From: Cyanobium usitatum str. Tous
Lineage (GTDB): Bacteria; Cyanobacteriota; Cyanobacteriia; PCC-6307; Cyanobiaceae
Reading direction: 5' to 3'
DNA: 64,000 nucleotides
Assembly (NCBI RefSeq): GCF_963920485.1
Contig: NZ_OY986431.1
Span: 1 to 64,000 of the forward strand
Below the pieces are notes generated by a model. That model saw only the letters and a list, made by a program, of their open reading frames with translations. It had not been told where the DNA came from and did not search any database. A program made the position numbers and the translations under genes. Below, one piece after another: positions 52,703-62,476 of this stretch (its first letter is position 1; every line of letters begins with the position of its first letter).

Positions 52703-53097
52703 GCCAGCTCCCTCAGAGAAACCTGCTGGAGGGTGTCGGCGGGCAGGCCCAGCATGCCGGCTAGGCAGCGTTTCAGCACTACTTCGCTGTCGACGCCGAA
52801 GTCGCCGCGGATCAGATCGCCCAGCACCGCCAGGCCCCGACCACTCGAGGCAGTTTCCTCCACCAAGCACTGGCTGGTGGGCCGGGCCAGCTGGGCGCAG
52901 GGAGCTTCTAATTTGGCGGCCAGGCTGCCATTGCCGGCGGCTGCGGTTTCCACGCAAACGGTTTTCAGCCGTTGCTCCAGTTGGGGTCGTACCAGCTGCA
53001 ACACCGGCAGCAGCAGGCTCGTCAGCAATACGGGCGCGAACAGTACAGGTGCGAACAGGTGCACCGGAGTTGCCAGGGCACGGAACGATTGAGGCAC
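52675..53097 (-). CDS. Hypothetical secreted or membrane-anchored protein
   Basis: About 140 residues. The N-terminal hydrophobic stretch (FAPVLFAPVLLTSLLLPVLQ) could be a signal anchor; the rest is helical with three cysteines (KTVCVETAAAG, EAPCAQLARP, SQCLVEETA). It ends FAKTRR. No family recognised. The open frame runs further upstream through the antisense of the FemAB-like gene, but a GTG at 53097 gives the sensible signal-type start. It is divergent from the FemAB-like gene. Confidence 0.6.
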   Translation of the reverse strand: MPQSFRALATPVHLFAPVLFAPVLLTSLLLPVLQLVRPQLEQRLKTVCVETAAAGNGSLAAKLEAPCAQLARPTSQCLVEETASSGRGLAVLGDLIRGDFGVDSEVVLKRCLAGMLGLPADTLQQVSLRELAQGFAKTRR

Positions 53098-53150
53098 CAA
53101 GGCGGCGCAGCTGTAGTTAGTTTTGCCCCTTGCGAGCCCCCATTGCAGCC

Positions 53151-54341
53151 ATGGCTGAGTTGCAGGCCCGCTGGCACCAAAGCCTGGCCGAGATTCCCGA
53201 AGCCCATTGGGATGCCCTGCTGGCCGCGGCGCACCCCCAAGAGTTGCCTTTTTATCGCTGGCGCTGGCTGCAGCAGCTAGAGGCCAGCGGCAGCATTGCC
53301 CCGCGGGAGGGCTGGCAGGGCTGTCATCTGGGCCTGTGGCGCGGCCAGGTGTTGCTGGCGGTGGCTCCCCTCTATTTGAAGGGCCACAGCTACGGCGAAT
53401 TCGTTTTCGACCAGAGTTTTGCCCAGCTCGCTGGCCAGTTAGGCCTGCGCTACTACCCAAAGTTGGTGGGCATGAGCCCGGTGAGCCCGGTGCAGGGCTA
53501 CCGCTTTCTGATCGACCCCGCCGAGGACGAGGCGGAGTTAACCGCTTTTATGTTTGAGCTGATAGATGCGTTCTGCCGCCAGCACGCCATCCTCAGCTGC
53601 AATTTTCTTTATGTAGATCCAGGCTGGCAGCCGCTGGCTGAGGCAGCTGGCTGTGCTGCCTGGGTTAATCAGCAGAGTCAGTGGATCAATCCCGGCCATG
53701 AGGATTTCAACGCTTACCTGGCCAGCTTCAATGCCAACCAGCGCCGCAACATCAAGCGGGAGCGGCAGGCGGCGGCAGCCGCTGGCCTCACGGTTACGCC
53801 CCTGTTGGGCGAGGCAATCCCGCCGGCGCTAGTTGGGCGCATGTATGACTTTTATGCCCAGCACTGCAGTCGTTGGGGGGCTTGGGGCAGCAAATATCTG
53901 AGTGAATCCTTTTTTGCTGCCCTGGCTGCCGATCCGGAGCTGCGGCGCCACATAGTGCTCTTCAGTGCCCATCGCGGTAACCCCGGCGAGCCGGTGGCCA
54001 TGTCCCTGTGCGTCCATGCAGGCGACCAGCTCTGGGGGCGCTACTGGGGCAGTGATGAGCAGATTGACTGCCTTCATTTTGAGGTCTGTTACTACGCTCC
54101 GATTGCCTGGGCAATCGAGCGCGGCATCCGCGCCTTTGATCCCGGCGCTGGTGGTAGCCATAAGCGCCGGCGTGGTTTCGTGGCCCAGCCCCGCGTCAGC
54201 CTGCACCGCTGGAGCGATCCACGTTTTGCCTCGATCCTGCAGCGCTGGTTGCCTGGGGCTAATGAGGAGATGGCCGAGCTGATGGCGGCTATGAATGCGG
54301 AGCTGCCTTTTACGGCTGCCTACGATCCACCGCATGCCTGA
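53151..54341 (+). CDS. DUF482/FemAB-like N-acyltransferase
   Basis: A 396-residue GNAT-related protein (COG3146/DUF482). Characteristic parts are PFYRWRWLQQLEASGSIAPR, GHSYGEFVFDQSFAQLAGQL, YYPKLVGMSPVSPVQGYRFL, FNANQRRNIKRERQAAAAAG and GSHKRRRGFVAQP near the end. Members are predicted acyl- or peptidyl-transferases for peptidoglycan-like substrates; none well characterised. The ATG at 53151 (MAELQARW) is chosen over an upstream start at 53130. The DUF4346 gene follows with an 8-bp overlap. Confidence 0.86.
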   Translation: MAELQARWHQSLAEIPEAHWDALLAAAHPQELPFYRWRWLQQLEASGSIAPREGWQGCHLGLWRGQVLLAVAPLYLKGHSYGEFVFDQSFAQLAGQLGLRYYPKLVGMSPVSPVQGYRFLIDPAEDEAELTAFMFELIDAFCRQHAILSCNFLYVDPGWQPLAEAAGCAAWVNQQSQWINPGHEDFNAYLASFNANQRRNIKRERQAAAAAGLTVTPLLGEAIPPALVGRMYDFYAQHCSRWGAWGSKYLSESFFAALAADPELRRHIVLFSAHRGNPGEPVAMSLCVHAGDQLWGRYWGSDEQIDCLHFEVCYYAPIAWAIERGIRAFDPGAGGSHKRRRGFVAQPRVSLHRWSDPRFASILQRWLPGANEEMAELMAAMNAELPFTAAYDPPHA

Positions 54342-54717
54342 AGTGCCTCCCAGCCGCCAACAGCTCGATGACCAGCTCTCCCAGCGGTTCATCTCCTTAG
54401 ACCCCGCCGGCTACTTCCTAATTCGCATCGATCGCGAGGCGGCGGAGCTGGTTGTTGAGCACTACGGCAATGGCATCGATGAGCGGGGCTTAGCCACCGA
54501 TCCCGATACCGGAGAGGTATTGAGCTGCCGCGGCGGCGATGTTCGCGAGCCCTTGGCAGTTTTCCGGGGCTGCAGTGCCAAGCAACTGGGTATTGACCTA
54601 ACCGAAGGTCCAGCTCCTCACCCGCTCACCTGCTTAGACCACGCCCTCTATCTAGGCAGGGAGCTCCAAAGAGCTCAAGCGTGCCTTGAGCAAGGAATTG
54701 AATATGTACAAGATTAG
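54334..54717 (+). CDS. DUF4346 protein
   Basis: A 127-residue cyanobacterial protein with FISLDPAGYFLIRIDREAAE, VVEHYGNGIDERGLATDPDT and the C-terminal LTCLDHALYLGRELQRAQAC. DUF4346 domains also appear attached to the cyanobacterial dihydropteroate synthase-like/pterin-binding proteins; alone its role is unknown. It overlaps the FemAB-like stop by 8 bp and is followed by an imperfect hairpin (54735-54761) before the convergent radical-SAM gene. Confidence 0.82.
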   Translation: MPEVPPSRQQLDDQLSQRFISLDPAGYFLIRIDREAAELVVEHYGNGIDERGLATDPDTGEVLSCRGGDVREPLAVFRGCSAKQLGIDLTEGPAPHPLTCLDHALYLGRELQRAQACLEQGIEYVQD

Positions 54718-54734
54718 GCAAATATTGATTAATT

Positions 54735-54761
54735 AATCCAGCCGAGCTTGTCGACTGGATT
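54735..54761. terminator. Hairpin between the convergent DUF4346 and radical-SAM genes
   Basis: AATCCAG (54735-54741) pairs with CTGGATT (54755-54761); after one mismatch CGA pairs with TCG around a GCTTG loop. AT-rich flanks but no long T-run, so it is probably a weak bidirectional terminator. Confidence 0.5.
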
Positions 54762-54773
54762 CAACTAACACCT

Positions 54774-56381
54774 TTAAACCGGCTGTAGTTCGCGGCTTGG
54801 CTCGACTGTGGTCTTTGGAGGATCGGGTGGCAAGGTGGCCAGCTGCTCTTCTATCTCGCGCCGCACGATTGCGCGGTATTCGAGGAAGTGTTCGTTGTGG
54901 GCCAGGATCGATATGAAGCCAGTGAAGCGCTTCGGGTTGTGGCGATACATGCCATAGAGCGATTTCCAGAAACGCACCCTGGTGTTGCGCTTGAGGCCTT
55001 GGCGCCAAAGAATGATTCCTAAAGCGCGCAGATCAACCCAGCTGGTCGGCTTGGGCTGACGGCTGCCGGGAACAACCAACTTCTTCCATTGTTGGGGGGG
55101 TAGTTTCAGGAAGTAGGAATAAACGCGATCAATGAATGCGTTTGGCTCATAAAGGGCGCCGAAGGCGTCGACATACTCATTGGCGATGTCGCGAATCGGC
55201 CGGGTGGGCTCGAAATTAAGCAGGTTGGTTTGGTTGACCCCTTTTGCAGCTGCCTTGCCTTCGATCAAGCGACCCTCTTTTTCGAGGCGATGCCAAAGAG
55301 CTGTATTTGGAAGGGCCTGAAGCATGCCCATCATGGCGTGGGGAATGCCAGTGCGGGTCACAAACTCGACGATCCTGCCGCCCGCGCCTTCTTTCTCCCC
55401 GTCGAATCCGATAATGAAACCAGCCATCACCCGCAACCCGTAGGAGGTGATTTTGTCGACAGAATCCACTAGGGAGCTGCGAGTATTTTGTAATTTACCG
55501 GCAGTTTCCAGGCTCGATTCGTCGGGGGTCTCGATGCCGAGGAAGACGCTTTCAAAGCGGCACTCCACCATCATTTGCATCAGGTCATCGTCCGCCGCTA
55601 AATCCACTGAGGCTTCGGTGGCGAAGCTGAATGGGAAGCCGTGGTCAATCTGCCATTGGCGCAAAAGTGGCAACAGCAATTTGACATTGCGCTTGTTGCC
55701 GATGAAGTTGTCATCCACCAGGAACACCGAGCGACGCCAGCCCAAGTCGTAGAGGCACTGCAGCTCAGCTACTAGCTGCTCAGGGTTCTTGGTGCGAGGT
55801 TTGCGCCCATACAGCACGATGATGTCGCAGAACTCACATTGGAAGGGGCAGCCTCGGGAGAACTGCACCGACATCTCGGAGTAGGCGTCCAGCTCAAGCA
55901 GGTCAAAGCGTGGAATCGGCGTTCCAGTTACATCTGGTTTGACGCCATCAGAGCTGAACCGGCCCTGGCTGTCACCTCGCTCAATGGCTTCGATGAACAA
56001 TGGCAGGGTGATTTCACCCTCGTCGAGGATTTTGTAATCCGCCAGTTCGAGCTCGGGCGCATCTGGGGTGGAACTGGCAAAAGGACCTCCCACGGCGACG
56101 GGAATACCGCGCTGCTTGGCTTTGCCGATCTGAGTGGCCATATCGGCCTTCTGCACGATCATTCCGGAGATCACCACCAGCTCGGCCCAGTCCCACTCGG
56201 CTTCGCTGACCTCGCGCACGTTGCGGTCAACCAGCTTCATTTCCCATGACTGGGGCAGCAGGGCGGCCACTGTGACCAGTCCCAAGGGCGGCAAAAGCAC
56301 CTTGCGATCGATCAACTCAAGGATTTTTTCGTAGCTCCAGAAGGTTTTCGGGAACTCTGGGTAAACGAAGAGAGTGCGCAT
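54774..56381 (-). CDS. B12-binding radical SAM protein (DUF4070 type, HpnP-like)
   Basis: A 535-residue class B radical SAM enzyme. It has an N-terminal cobalamin-binding domain (LFVYPEFPKTFWSYEKILEL, LVVISGMIVQKADMATQIGK), the SAM/Fe-S motif SRGCPFQCEFCDIIVLYGRK (CxxxCxxC), the VDDNFIGNKRNVK and GIETPDESSLETAGKLQNTR regions, and a DUF4070 C-terminus. The overall pattern is close to hopanoid C-2 methylase HpnP and its relatives. Radical SAM/B12 enzymes methylate unactivated carbons; the substrate cannot be fixed. No hopanoid-synthesis gene lies nearby. Confidence 0.85.
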   Translation of the reverse strand: MRTLFVYPEFPKTFWSYEKILELIDRKVLLPPLGLVTVAALLPQSWEMKLVDRNVREVSEAEWDWAELVVISGMIVQKADMATQIGKAKQRGIPVAVGGPFASSTPDAPELELADYKILDEGEITLPLFIEAIERGDSQGRFSSDGVKPDVTGTPIPRFDLLELDAYSEMSVQFSRGCPFQCEFCDIIVLYGRKPRTKNPEQLVAELQCLYDLGWRRSVFLVDDNFIGNKRNVKLLLPLLRQWQIDHGFPFSFATEASVDLAADDDLMQMMVECRFESVFLGIETPDESSLETAGKLQNTRSSLVDSVDKITSYGLRVMAGFIIGFDGEKEGAGGRIVEFVTRTGIPHAMMGMLQALPNTALWHRLEKEGRLIEGKAAAKGVNQTNLLNFEPTRPIRDIANEYVDAFGALYEPNAFIDRVYSYFLKLPPQQWKKLVVPGSRQPKPTSWVDLRALGIILWRQGLKRNTRVRFWKSLYGMYRHNPKRFTGFISILAHNEHFLEYRAIVRREIEEQLATLPPDPPKTTVEPSRELQPV

Positions 56382-56535
56382 GCAAACAGCCGAACTGGGT
56401 TGATGACCGGGGAGAACCAGGGCGCTTTTCTGCGCTGCTATGCGGTGTAGGTGACTTAAGCTTAGGAGGTCTACGGAAATGAGGAAGCATGCGGGCTTTC
56501 TGCTGTAATGGCCTCACCTTCAATGATGGCCTGCC

Positions 56536-56628
56536 ATGGCTGCCGCGATTTACCTGGGTTTGTTTGGTGGTGGGCTGGCCGTTGCTATTGCAGCATCGAT
56601 CGTGCTGCGCGGCATCAAACTGATCTGA
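56536..56628 (+). CDS. petL: Cytochrome b6f complex subunit PetL
   Basis: A 30-residue single-helix protein encoded by a 93-bp frame: MAAAIYLGLFGGGLAVAIAA followed by [10 protein letters not shown]. One hydrophobic helix and the terminal Arg/Lys-Leu-Ile (IKLI) match PetL of cyanobacteria and plastids (IRLI/IKLI). PetL stabilises the b6f dimer. The region upstream (56460-56530) has the features of its promoter, e.g. TGTAAT near 56503. The stop region overlaps the 3' end of the convergent MFS gene by 14 bp. Short membrane genes like this are often missed in annotation. Confidence 0.75.
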   Translation: MAAAIYLGLFGGGLAVAIAASIVLRGIKLI

Positions 56629-57838
56629 GCTTGAGTCTCAGGCCCCTGCGGCTGATCAGCTCCTGCAGGCCTAAGACGAAGCCAGCCGCCCCCAGCACGG
56701 CAAAGGTTCCCTGTAACCCGAGCGTCAGGCTCATGGCAGCTGCCAACAGGCCGCTGAGACCGCCCCCACCCAAGAAGGCGATCTGGCCCAACCCGGCCAT
56801 GCGACCCCGGATGGCCATCGAAGAACCCACCTGGCTGATCAAATTGACCCCTGCCAGCAGGCTGGCGGTGCCAGCACCGAGGGCGAAGGTGGCCGCCAGG
56901 CCTATTCCCACCGTTTCTGGGCTGCTGAAAGCGGCCATAGCTAGTTGGGCTGTTGCGGTGATCAGGGTGCAGCTTCCTAGCAGCAGGCCAGGGCGCTGGC
57001 TCAACCAGCGACTGTGACGCTGCAGCACTAGGCCGCCGCTGATGCTGCCTGCTGCCAACACGCTGGTGAATAGGCCGAGGGCCTGGGGGGATGGGCCCAG
57101 TAAATCCCGGGCCATCAAGGGGGCTAGGCCTGGGTGGAAGAAGCCCAGTAAGCAAGCTAGAGCCGTGTAGATCAGCACGTGCCTCAGCACCGGACCACTG
57201 CCGCGCCAGGCGGCTCTGAGCCCACTGCTGGCTCCAGCCACGCTGCGCTGCTCCAGCCCCCTATTGGGGTGGAGCAGCCACAGCACTGAGGCGATAGGGA
57301 TCAAGTAAGTGGCGGCATCGATCGCCAGGGCCGTGCCCGCGCCGGTCCAGGCCAGCAGCCAGCCCCCTATGGGAGGCCCTACCAGCTTGCCCACGTTGAA
57401 AACCACCGAAAAGCTGGTGAGGTATGGAGCCAGTTGCTGGGGACCCTCCACCAGTAGGGCGCAATATTTGTTGCGGGCCGTGAGTTCGTAGGCACTGGCG
57501 ATGCCTACCAGCAGGGTGCTCAGTAGCAGCAGGACTACCTGCAGGTCACCACTGCTCAGTGGTATGGCAACGGCTCCCAGGATGCCGGCTGCGAAAAGTC
57601 CCCATTGGGAGCGGATCAGCACGGCTTCGCAGCCCAGCTTGTCGGTCGCAACCCCTGCTGGCCCACTTACCAGCAGGGAAGGCAGGGCCAGCACCGCGAA
57701 ATGGAGGGCAAGCACCATTGGATTGCCGCTGCCATCCATCAGGATCCAGCCCTTAGCCGTGAGACCTGCGAAGGATCCAGCTGTGCTCAGTCCTGAGGCA
57801 ACCAGAAAGGTGGTGCGTTGATGCGGCCGCCAGCTCAA
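56615..57838 (-). CDS. MFS transporter
   Basis: A 407-residue major facilitator protein with about 11-12 helices, MFS_3/enterobactin-exporter style ([20 protein letters not shown] at the start, [14 protein letters not shown] as the loop 2-3 motif, [20 protein letters not shown] in helix 5). The substrate is unknown; the motif is typical of efflux pumps. The start is a TTG at 57838 that overlaps the rimO stop (TTGA), indicating translational coupling with rimO. Confidence 0.85.
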   Translation of the reverse strand: MSWRPHQRTTFLVASGLSTAGSFAGLTAKGWILMDGSGNPMVLALHFAVLALPSLLVSGPAGVATDKLGCEAVLIRSQWGLFAAGILGAVAIPLSSGDLQVVLLLLSTLLVGIASAYELTARNKYCALLVEGPQQLAPYLTSFSVVFNVGKLVGPPIGGWLLAWTGAGTALAIDAATYLIPIASVLWLLHPNRGLEQRSVAGASSGLRAAWRGSGPVLRHVLIYTALACLLGFFHPGLAPLMARDLLGPSPQALGLFTSVLAAGSISGGLVLQRHSRWLSQRPGLLLGSCTLITATAQLAMAAFSSPETVGIGLAATFALGAGTASLLAGVNLISQVGSSMAIRGRMAGLGQIAFLGGGGLSGLLAAAMSLTLGLQGTFAVLGAAGFVLGLQELISRRGLRLKLRSV

Positions 57839-59235
57839 GCGCCTAGGCGGCGGCTGTCAAGGGCCTCAGCAACCATTGCCTTGGCGCCCACGACCTCGCC
57901 GATCAGGTCGTAGGTGTCGGCAGCGGAGATGCGCACCTGCACCATGGTGCCTGGTGCTGCGCAAAGTCCGCCCTCACCTGGATGAACCCGCACTTCGCCA
58001 TCCACCTCGGGGGCGAAGCGGGCGCAGCGGCCGAGCATCTCGCCGCTGCTGGGGTTCTCCTGCTCGATCAGCACATCCACGATGCGGCCCACCCAGGCGG
58101 CGTTGCGGGCGGCGGCGATCGGCTGCTGTAGGGCCATCAGACGGTCCTTGCGCTCTGCTGCCACCTCGGCGGGCACCTGATCCGGCAGGTCGGCGGCGGG
58201 GGTGCCCTCCTCCGGTGAAAAGGTGAACACGCCCACGTGGTCGAACTGCTGCTCGCTCACGAAATCGAGCAGGTGCTGGAAGTGCTCTTCGGTTTCGCCA
58301 GGAAAGCCCACGATGAAGGTGGTGCGCAGCACCGACTCGGGCAGCTGTTCGCGGATCCGCCGCAGCACGCCGCCGGTTACGTCCGCTTGCCAGGGGCGGT
58401 TCATGGCCCGCAGCACCTCGGGGTGGCTGTGTTGCAGAGGCAGATCCAGATAGGGCAGCACGTTGGGCACCTCGCGGTAGGCCGTAAGCACTGCCTCGGT
58501 GAGGCCGGTGGGATAGGCGTAGTGAACGCGGATCCAGGGGATTTCCACCTCCCCCAGGGCCCGCAGCAGCTCCGCCAGCTGGGGCTTGCCGGCCAGATCG
58601 AGGCCGTAATTTGTGGTGATCTGGCTGATCAACACCAACTCCTTCACCCCTTGAGCCGCAAGCTGCTTTGCTTCAGCCACGATGCTCTCGATCGGGCGGG
58701 AGCGCTGATTGCCGCGCAGGTGGGGAATGATGCAGAAAGCACAGCGGTAGTCACAGCCTTCGGCCACCTTCAGGTAGGCCAAGGCTTCGCTGGTGGTGCG
58801 GTAGCGGGGCAGGTGCTCGTCGCCCACGAAGGTGGGGTTGGCGCTCACCTGATTGACCCGCTCGCCTGCCTCCACCCGCTCCAGCACGCTGACGATGTGT
58901 TGGTAGTCGCCGGTGCCCACGATCGCCTTGGCTTCGGGGAGGCTTTCGAGCAGCTCCTCCTGGAAGTGCTGGGCTAGGCAGCCCGCGATGATCAGCTCCT
59001 TGCCCTGTTCGGCTAGCTCTACCAGGGTGCGCACCGACTCCTCGCGTGCTTCCTGGATGAAGCTGCAGGTGTTCACAACCACCAGAGTGGCGTCGCTTTC
59101 ATCGGCACTGACTCCGTAGCCAGCCTCGGCTAGCAGACCCAGCATGTGCTCGGTGTCCACGCGATTTTTTTCGCAGCCCAGGTGGGCAAAAGCAACGGTG
59201 GGCTTGGCTGCAGGAGCTTGGGTTTCCTGGGTCAC
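57835..59235 (-). CDS. rimO: Ribosomal protein S12 methylthiotransferase RimO
   Basis: A 466-residue radical SAM enzyme that adds a methylthio group to the conserved Asp of ribosomal protein S12. It has the UPF0004 domain ([20 protein letters not shown] with [14 protein letters not shown] and GCLAQHF cluster cysteines), the SAM cluster [20 protein letters not shown], and a TRAM domain at the C-terminus ([20 protein letters not shown]). The GTG at 59235 ([11 protein letters not shown]) is the appropriate start; a longer open frame upstream overlaps the antisense of the VKOR gene. Confidence 0.94.
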   Translation of the reverse strand: MTQETQAPAAKPTVAFAHLGCEKNRVDTEHMLGLLAEAGYGVSADESDATLVVVNTCSFIQEAREESVRTLVELAEQGKELIIAGCLAQHFQEELLESLPEAKAIVGTGDYQHIVSVLERVEAGERVNQVSANPTFVGDEHLPRYRTTSEALAYLKVAEGCDYRCAFCIIPHLRGNQRSRPIESIVAEAKQLAAQGVKELVLISQITTNYGLDLAGKPQLAELLRALGEVEIPWIRVHYAYPTGLTEAVLTAYREVPNVLPYLDLPLQHSHPEVLRAMNRPWQADVTGGVLRRIREQLPESVLRTTFIVGFPGETEEHFQHLLDFVSEQQFDHVGVFTFSPEEGTPAADLPDQVPAEVAAERKDRLMALQQPIAAARNAAWVGRIVDVLIEQENPSSGEMLGRCARFAPEVDGEVRVHPGEGGLCAAPGTMVQVRISAADTYDLIGEVVGAKAMVAEALDSRRLGA

Positions 59236-59335
59236 AGTTTTGCCAGGGCAGGGAATCACCCTACGTTGCACGCTGACGGCACCCTGAAACCCTGGTTTGC
59301 GCCTGCCACAATCAGGCCAGCCTGGGCAACGACCC

Positions 59336-60262
59336 GTGACCTCAACCCGCCTCAGCCAGCGCCTTAGCTCCAGCCGGCGCCGTAGTGATCCGGCCCGCCG
59401 CTGGGCTCGGGTGGCCATGGCTGTATTGGCCACCATCGGCGCCATCGATACAGGCGCCATCACCCTGAAGCGCTGGGGTCTGCTGGGTCCGCTGAGTTGC
59501 CCTGGCGGAGCCGAGGGCTGCGACAAGGTGCTGAACAGCGCCTGGGGCAGCTTGTTTGGCCAGCCCCTGTCTTTGTTTGGCTGGCTGGCCTACGGGGCGG
59601 TGTTGCTGCTTGCTGTGCTGCCGCTGGTGCTGCGCGGCGACTCGAGAGCGGCCCTTGCTCAGCGCAGTTGGTGGGCCCTATTGCTGCTGAATACGGGCAT
59701 GGCCGTTTTCAGCCTGTTGTTGATGGGCTTGATGGTTCTGAAGATTCAGGCCTTCTGTTTCTTCTGCGTACTCTCAGCGACTCTCAGCCTGAGCCTGCTA
59801 GTGATCAGTCTCGTGGGTGGGGAGTGGGAAGACCGCGGCCAGCTGGTGTTCCGGGCCGTGATCGTGGCCTTGTTGGTAGGCATGGTGGGCCTGGGTTGGG
59901 CGGCTTCTGTGGATCGCCCCGCCGCGGTGCGGGGGGCTGGGGTTCCTCCCGTAGTTGTGGCCACCAGTAGGCCAGAAGCGGTTGGCCTAGCAGAGCATCT
60001 CAGCCGCACCGGCGCGGTGATGTACACGGCCTACTGGTGCCCCCATTGCCATGAGCAGAAGGAGCTGTTCGGCAAAGAAGCGAGCGCCAAGTTGGGCCTG
60101 GTTGAGTGCGCTGCCGATGGCCAAAACAGCCAGAAGCCACTGTGCGACACCAAGGCAATTGAGGGCTTCCCCTCCTGGGAGATCAACGGCAAGCTCGATT
60201 CCGGCGTGAAGTCCCTAGCTGAGCTCGCTCGGCTTTCTGGTTACGCCGGCCCAGTGCCCTGA
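59336..60262 (+). CDS. VKOR-thioredoxin fusion protein
   Basis: A 308-residue membrane protein. The N-terminal vitamin K epoxide reductase domain has four to five helices, with loop cysteines in [20 protein letters not shown] and the redox pair in [16 protein letters not shown]-terminal thioredoxin-like domain carries [18 protein letters not shown] and further Cys in [16 protein letters not shown]. This natural fusion oxidises proteins in the lumen/periplasm using quinones, and is the typical cyanobacterial disulfide-forming enzyme. The start at GTG 59336 is chosen; the N-terminus is Arg/Ser-rich. It overlaps the convergent nadB by 22 bp. Confidence 0.93.
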   Translation: MTSTRLSQRLSSSRRRSDPARRWARVAMAVLATIGAIDTGAITLKRWGLLGPLSCPGGAEGCDKVLNSAWGSLFGQPLSLFGWLAYGAVLLLAVLPLVLRGDSRAALAQRSWWALLLLNTGMAVFSLLLMGLMVLKIQAFCFFCVLSATLSLSLLVISLVGGEWEDRGQLVFRAVIVALLVGMVGLGWAASVDRPAAVRGAGVPPVVVATSRPEAVGLAEHLSRTGAVMYTAYWCPHCHEQKELFGKEASAKLGLVECAADGQNSQKPLCDTKAIEGFPSWEINGKLDSGVKSLAELARLSGYAGPVP

Positions 60263-61911
60263 ATAGGGGCGGTGCTTGGGGGCTGGTGCATCTGTTGATC
60301 GGTGTGGCGCTGCCAAAAGGGCTGGGCGTGGGGCGAATCGGTGCGGTGGTGTCCCCCCCGGCTCTCGGTGCGAAACAGAGCAGCTTCGATTAGCAGCTCG
60401 GTCAGCACCAGCCGTTGCTGCAGTTCCTGCAGCCGCCGCAGGGCGGGCACCGCCGCCGGGTCGAATTGGACGCTCTGGCCCGGCTCCAAGTTTTGTAGTT
60501 GCCGCCAGGCTTGGCTGGTTTCGAGTTGCCGGCGCTGGCCCCGCAGTTGCTGCAGGGCAGGCCCCAGGCAGTGGCCATTGCGCTCTACCCCAGCCACCTG
60601 CCAGCAGAGATCCCGCAGGGCGCTGATCTGGGCCTCCAGGCTCTGTTTTGAGGGCAAGGGCAGCTGGGTGGTGGTCGGCGGCTCTCCTTGGTTGGCCGCG
60701 GTTGGCCTGGCCGGCGCCAGCTCGATTGTGCCCAGCTGGCGGGCAAACACCAGGCACTCCATCAGCGAGTTGCTGGCTAGCCGGTTGGCCCCGTGCACGC
60801 CCGTGCAGGCCACTTCGCCTACGGCATAGAGGCCAGGCACGCTGGTGGCGGCTTGGAGATCGGTCCAAATGCCGCCCATCCAGTAGTGGGCTGCCGGTGC
60901 CACTGGTATCGGTTCCCGGGTGGGTTCTAGCCCGAGTTCGCGGCAACGCCCCAGGATCGTGGGGAACTGGCGCTCCAGACGCGGCAGTCCCACAGGCCGC
61001 AAATCCAGCCACAGATGGTCTACGCCTAGGGCCTGCATCCTTCTGGCCAGGGCGCGACTCACCTCATCCCTTGGGGCGAGATCTGCTCCCGGCAGCTGGG
61101 CCACCGGGCTGGCTCCCGACCCTTCCACCAGGCGCGCCCCTTCGCCGCGCACCGCCTCCGAGATCAGGAAGTGGGGCGCACCCGGCAGCATGAGGGCCGT
61201 GGGATGAAATTGCACAAACTCCAGATCGCGCAGTTGTGCGCCGGCTTGCCAGGCCATCACTACCCCGTCGCCGCTCGCCAGGCTGGGGTTGGTGGTGTGG
61301 GCGAAAAGGTGGCCTCCACCACCGGTGGCCAGCACCACCGCCCGGCTGGCAAGCCAGTGGAGGCGGTTTGCCTCGAGCACGGCCAGGCCCACACAGCGGC
61401 CCTGCTCCAACCAGAGTTGCCAGGCCACAACCCCCTTGCGCTGTTCGAGCCGGGGCCGGAGCAGCACCTCCCGTTCCAGGGCTTCCACCAGGGCACCGCC
61501 GGTGCGGTCTTGGGCATGCAGCACCCTCCGGTGGCTGTGGGCGGCCTCCAGGGTTGTGCTCAGATTTTCGCCGTCGCGGTCGAAGGCCATGCCCAGCTCC
61601 AGCAGGCGCGCCACGCAGGCTGGAGCGTCATGCACGAGCCGCTCAACCGCCGCATGGTCACAGAGCCCGGCCCCCGCCACCAGGGTGTCGTCGATGTGGC
61701 TCTGAAAGCTGTCGTTAGGTCTTGTTACTGCGGCGATACCTCCCTGGGCCCAACGGCTGGCGGATCGTGGCGTGCTGCTGGGATCACTGTCCTTGCTCAG
61801 CAACAGCACCCGCAGATGGCTGGGCAACTCCAGGCAGGCCATGAGCCCGGCTGCACCGCTGCCAACCACCACCACATCCCAGGACTGCTCTGCCATGGCG
61901 GCTGAAGACAT
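60241..61911 (-). CDS. nadB: L-aspartate oxidase
   Basis: A 556-residue FAD enzyme, first step of de novo NAD synthesis (aspartate to iminoaspartate). FAD motif WDVVVVGSGAAGLMACLELP, the substrate/flavin region SRWAQGGIAAVT, the catalytic-loop HSHRRVLHAQDRTGGALVEA, EFVQFHPTAL, the RGEGARLV motif and APAAHYWMGGIWTD with the following GLYAVGEVACTGVHGANRLA are complete. ATG starts at 61911 and 61896 are both possible. A CCGAC-AAAG-GTCGG palindrome abuts the first ATG (61912-61925). It lies downstream of psbU past a terminator. Confidence 0.95.
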   Translation of the reverse strand: MSSAAMAEQSWDVVVVGSGAAGLMACLELPSHLRVLLLSKDSDPSSTPRSASRWAQGGIAAVTRPNDSFQSHIDDTLVAGAGLCDHAAVERLVHDAPACVARLLELGMAFDRDGENLSTTLEAAHSHRRVLHAQDRTGGALVEALEREVLLRPRLEQRKGVVAWQLWLEQGRCVGLAVLEANRLHWLASRAVVLATGGGGHLFAHTTNPSLASGDGVVMAWQAGAQLRDLEFVQFHPTALMLPGAPHFLISEAVRGEGARLVEGSGASPVAQLPGADLAPRDEVSRALARRMQALGVDHLWLDLRPVGLPRLERQFPTILGRCRELGLEPTREPIPVAPAAHYWMGGIWTDLQAATSVPGLYAVGEVACTGVHGANRLASNSLMECLVFARQLGTIELAPARPTAANQGEPPTTTQLPLPSKQSLEAQISALRDLCWQVAGVERNGHCLGPALQQLRGQRRQLETSQAWRQLQNLEPGQSVQFDPAAVPALRRLQELQQRLVLTELLIEAALFRTESRGGHHRTDSPHAQPFWQRHTDQQMHQPPSTAPIQGTGPA

Positions 61912-61929
61912 CCGACAAAGGTCGGCACT

Positions 61930-61960
61930 AAAAAAGCCGCCGGAAGGCCCCGACGGCTTT
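61930..61960 (-). terminator. Intrinsic terminator of psbU
   Basis: On the minus strand AAAGCCG (61960-61954) pairs with CGGCTTT (61939-61933), with an inner CGG/CCG stem, followed by a run of T (A on the plus strand, 61930-61935). It lies 23 bp after the psbU stop, so nadB downstream probably needs its own promoter or read-through. Confidence 0.88.
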
Positions 61961-61982
61961 CAAGAGAAGTGAATTTTAGACT

Positions 61983-62360
61983 TCAGCGGTACTGGCCATC
62001 GTTGATGCGGTCGTCGCCTTCGTTTAGGGCGATGACCGCATCAGTGACGGTGAAGTTGTCCTTGTACTTGTTGAACAGTTCCTTTTGGCGATCGGTCAGA
62101 TCGAGGTTCAGCACATCGTCAACGCTGGCGTAGGGCCCCCCAAGGACGATTTTGCCGGCCAGGGTTGGATACATGCCGGGATAATCCTGGAAGCGGCGCA
62201 CCGAACAGTTGTTGAGGTCCACCTTGCCGGCGCGCTCGGCGATTTTGTCGTCGGCCTGGTTGCGACGATCGGCTGCGTAAGCCGGGGGTGGAATCAGCAA
62301 CGTGATCAAGAGGCCGGCCAGCACAACCCCACTAATCAGCCAGGCAACCAGCCGTTTCAT
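61983..62360 (-). CDS. psbU: Photosystem II 12 kDa extrinsic protein PsbU
   Basis: A 125-residue lumenal extrinsic subunit stabilising the oxygen-evolving cluster. A signal peptide (MKRLVAWLISGVVLAGLLIT, cleavage after AYA) precedes the mature protein: KVDLNNCSVRRFQDYPGMYP and PYASVDDVLNLDLTDRQKEL with the helix-hairpin-helix fold. The ATG at 62360 follows a GTG at 62363. PsbU is absent from Prochlorococcus, so it helps place the organism among Synechococcus-like cyanobacteria. Confidence 0.95.
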   Translation of the reverse strand: MKRLVAWLISGVVLAGLLITLLIPPPAYAADRRNQADDKIAERAGKVDLNNCSVRRFQDYPGMYPTLAGKIVLGGPYASVDDVLNLDLTDRQKELFNKYKDNFTVTDAVIALNEGDDRINDGQYR

Positions 62361-62476
62361 CACGTCACTCCGTTGAACTACGGGAAGGGAGGCGACGCGA
62401 CATCGGTCACCAGGAATCCAACGTTACAGAGCCATGCCGGAATCTCTACCTGTAACCCTCCAGGATTTGCAGTTCT

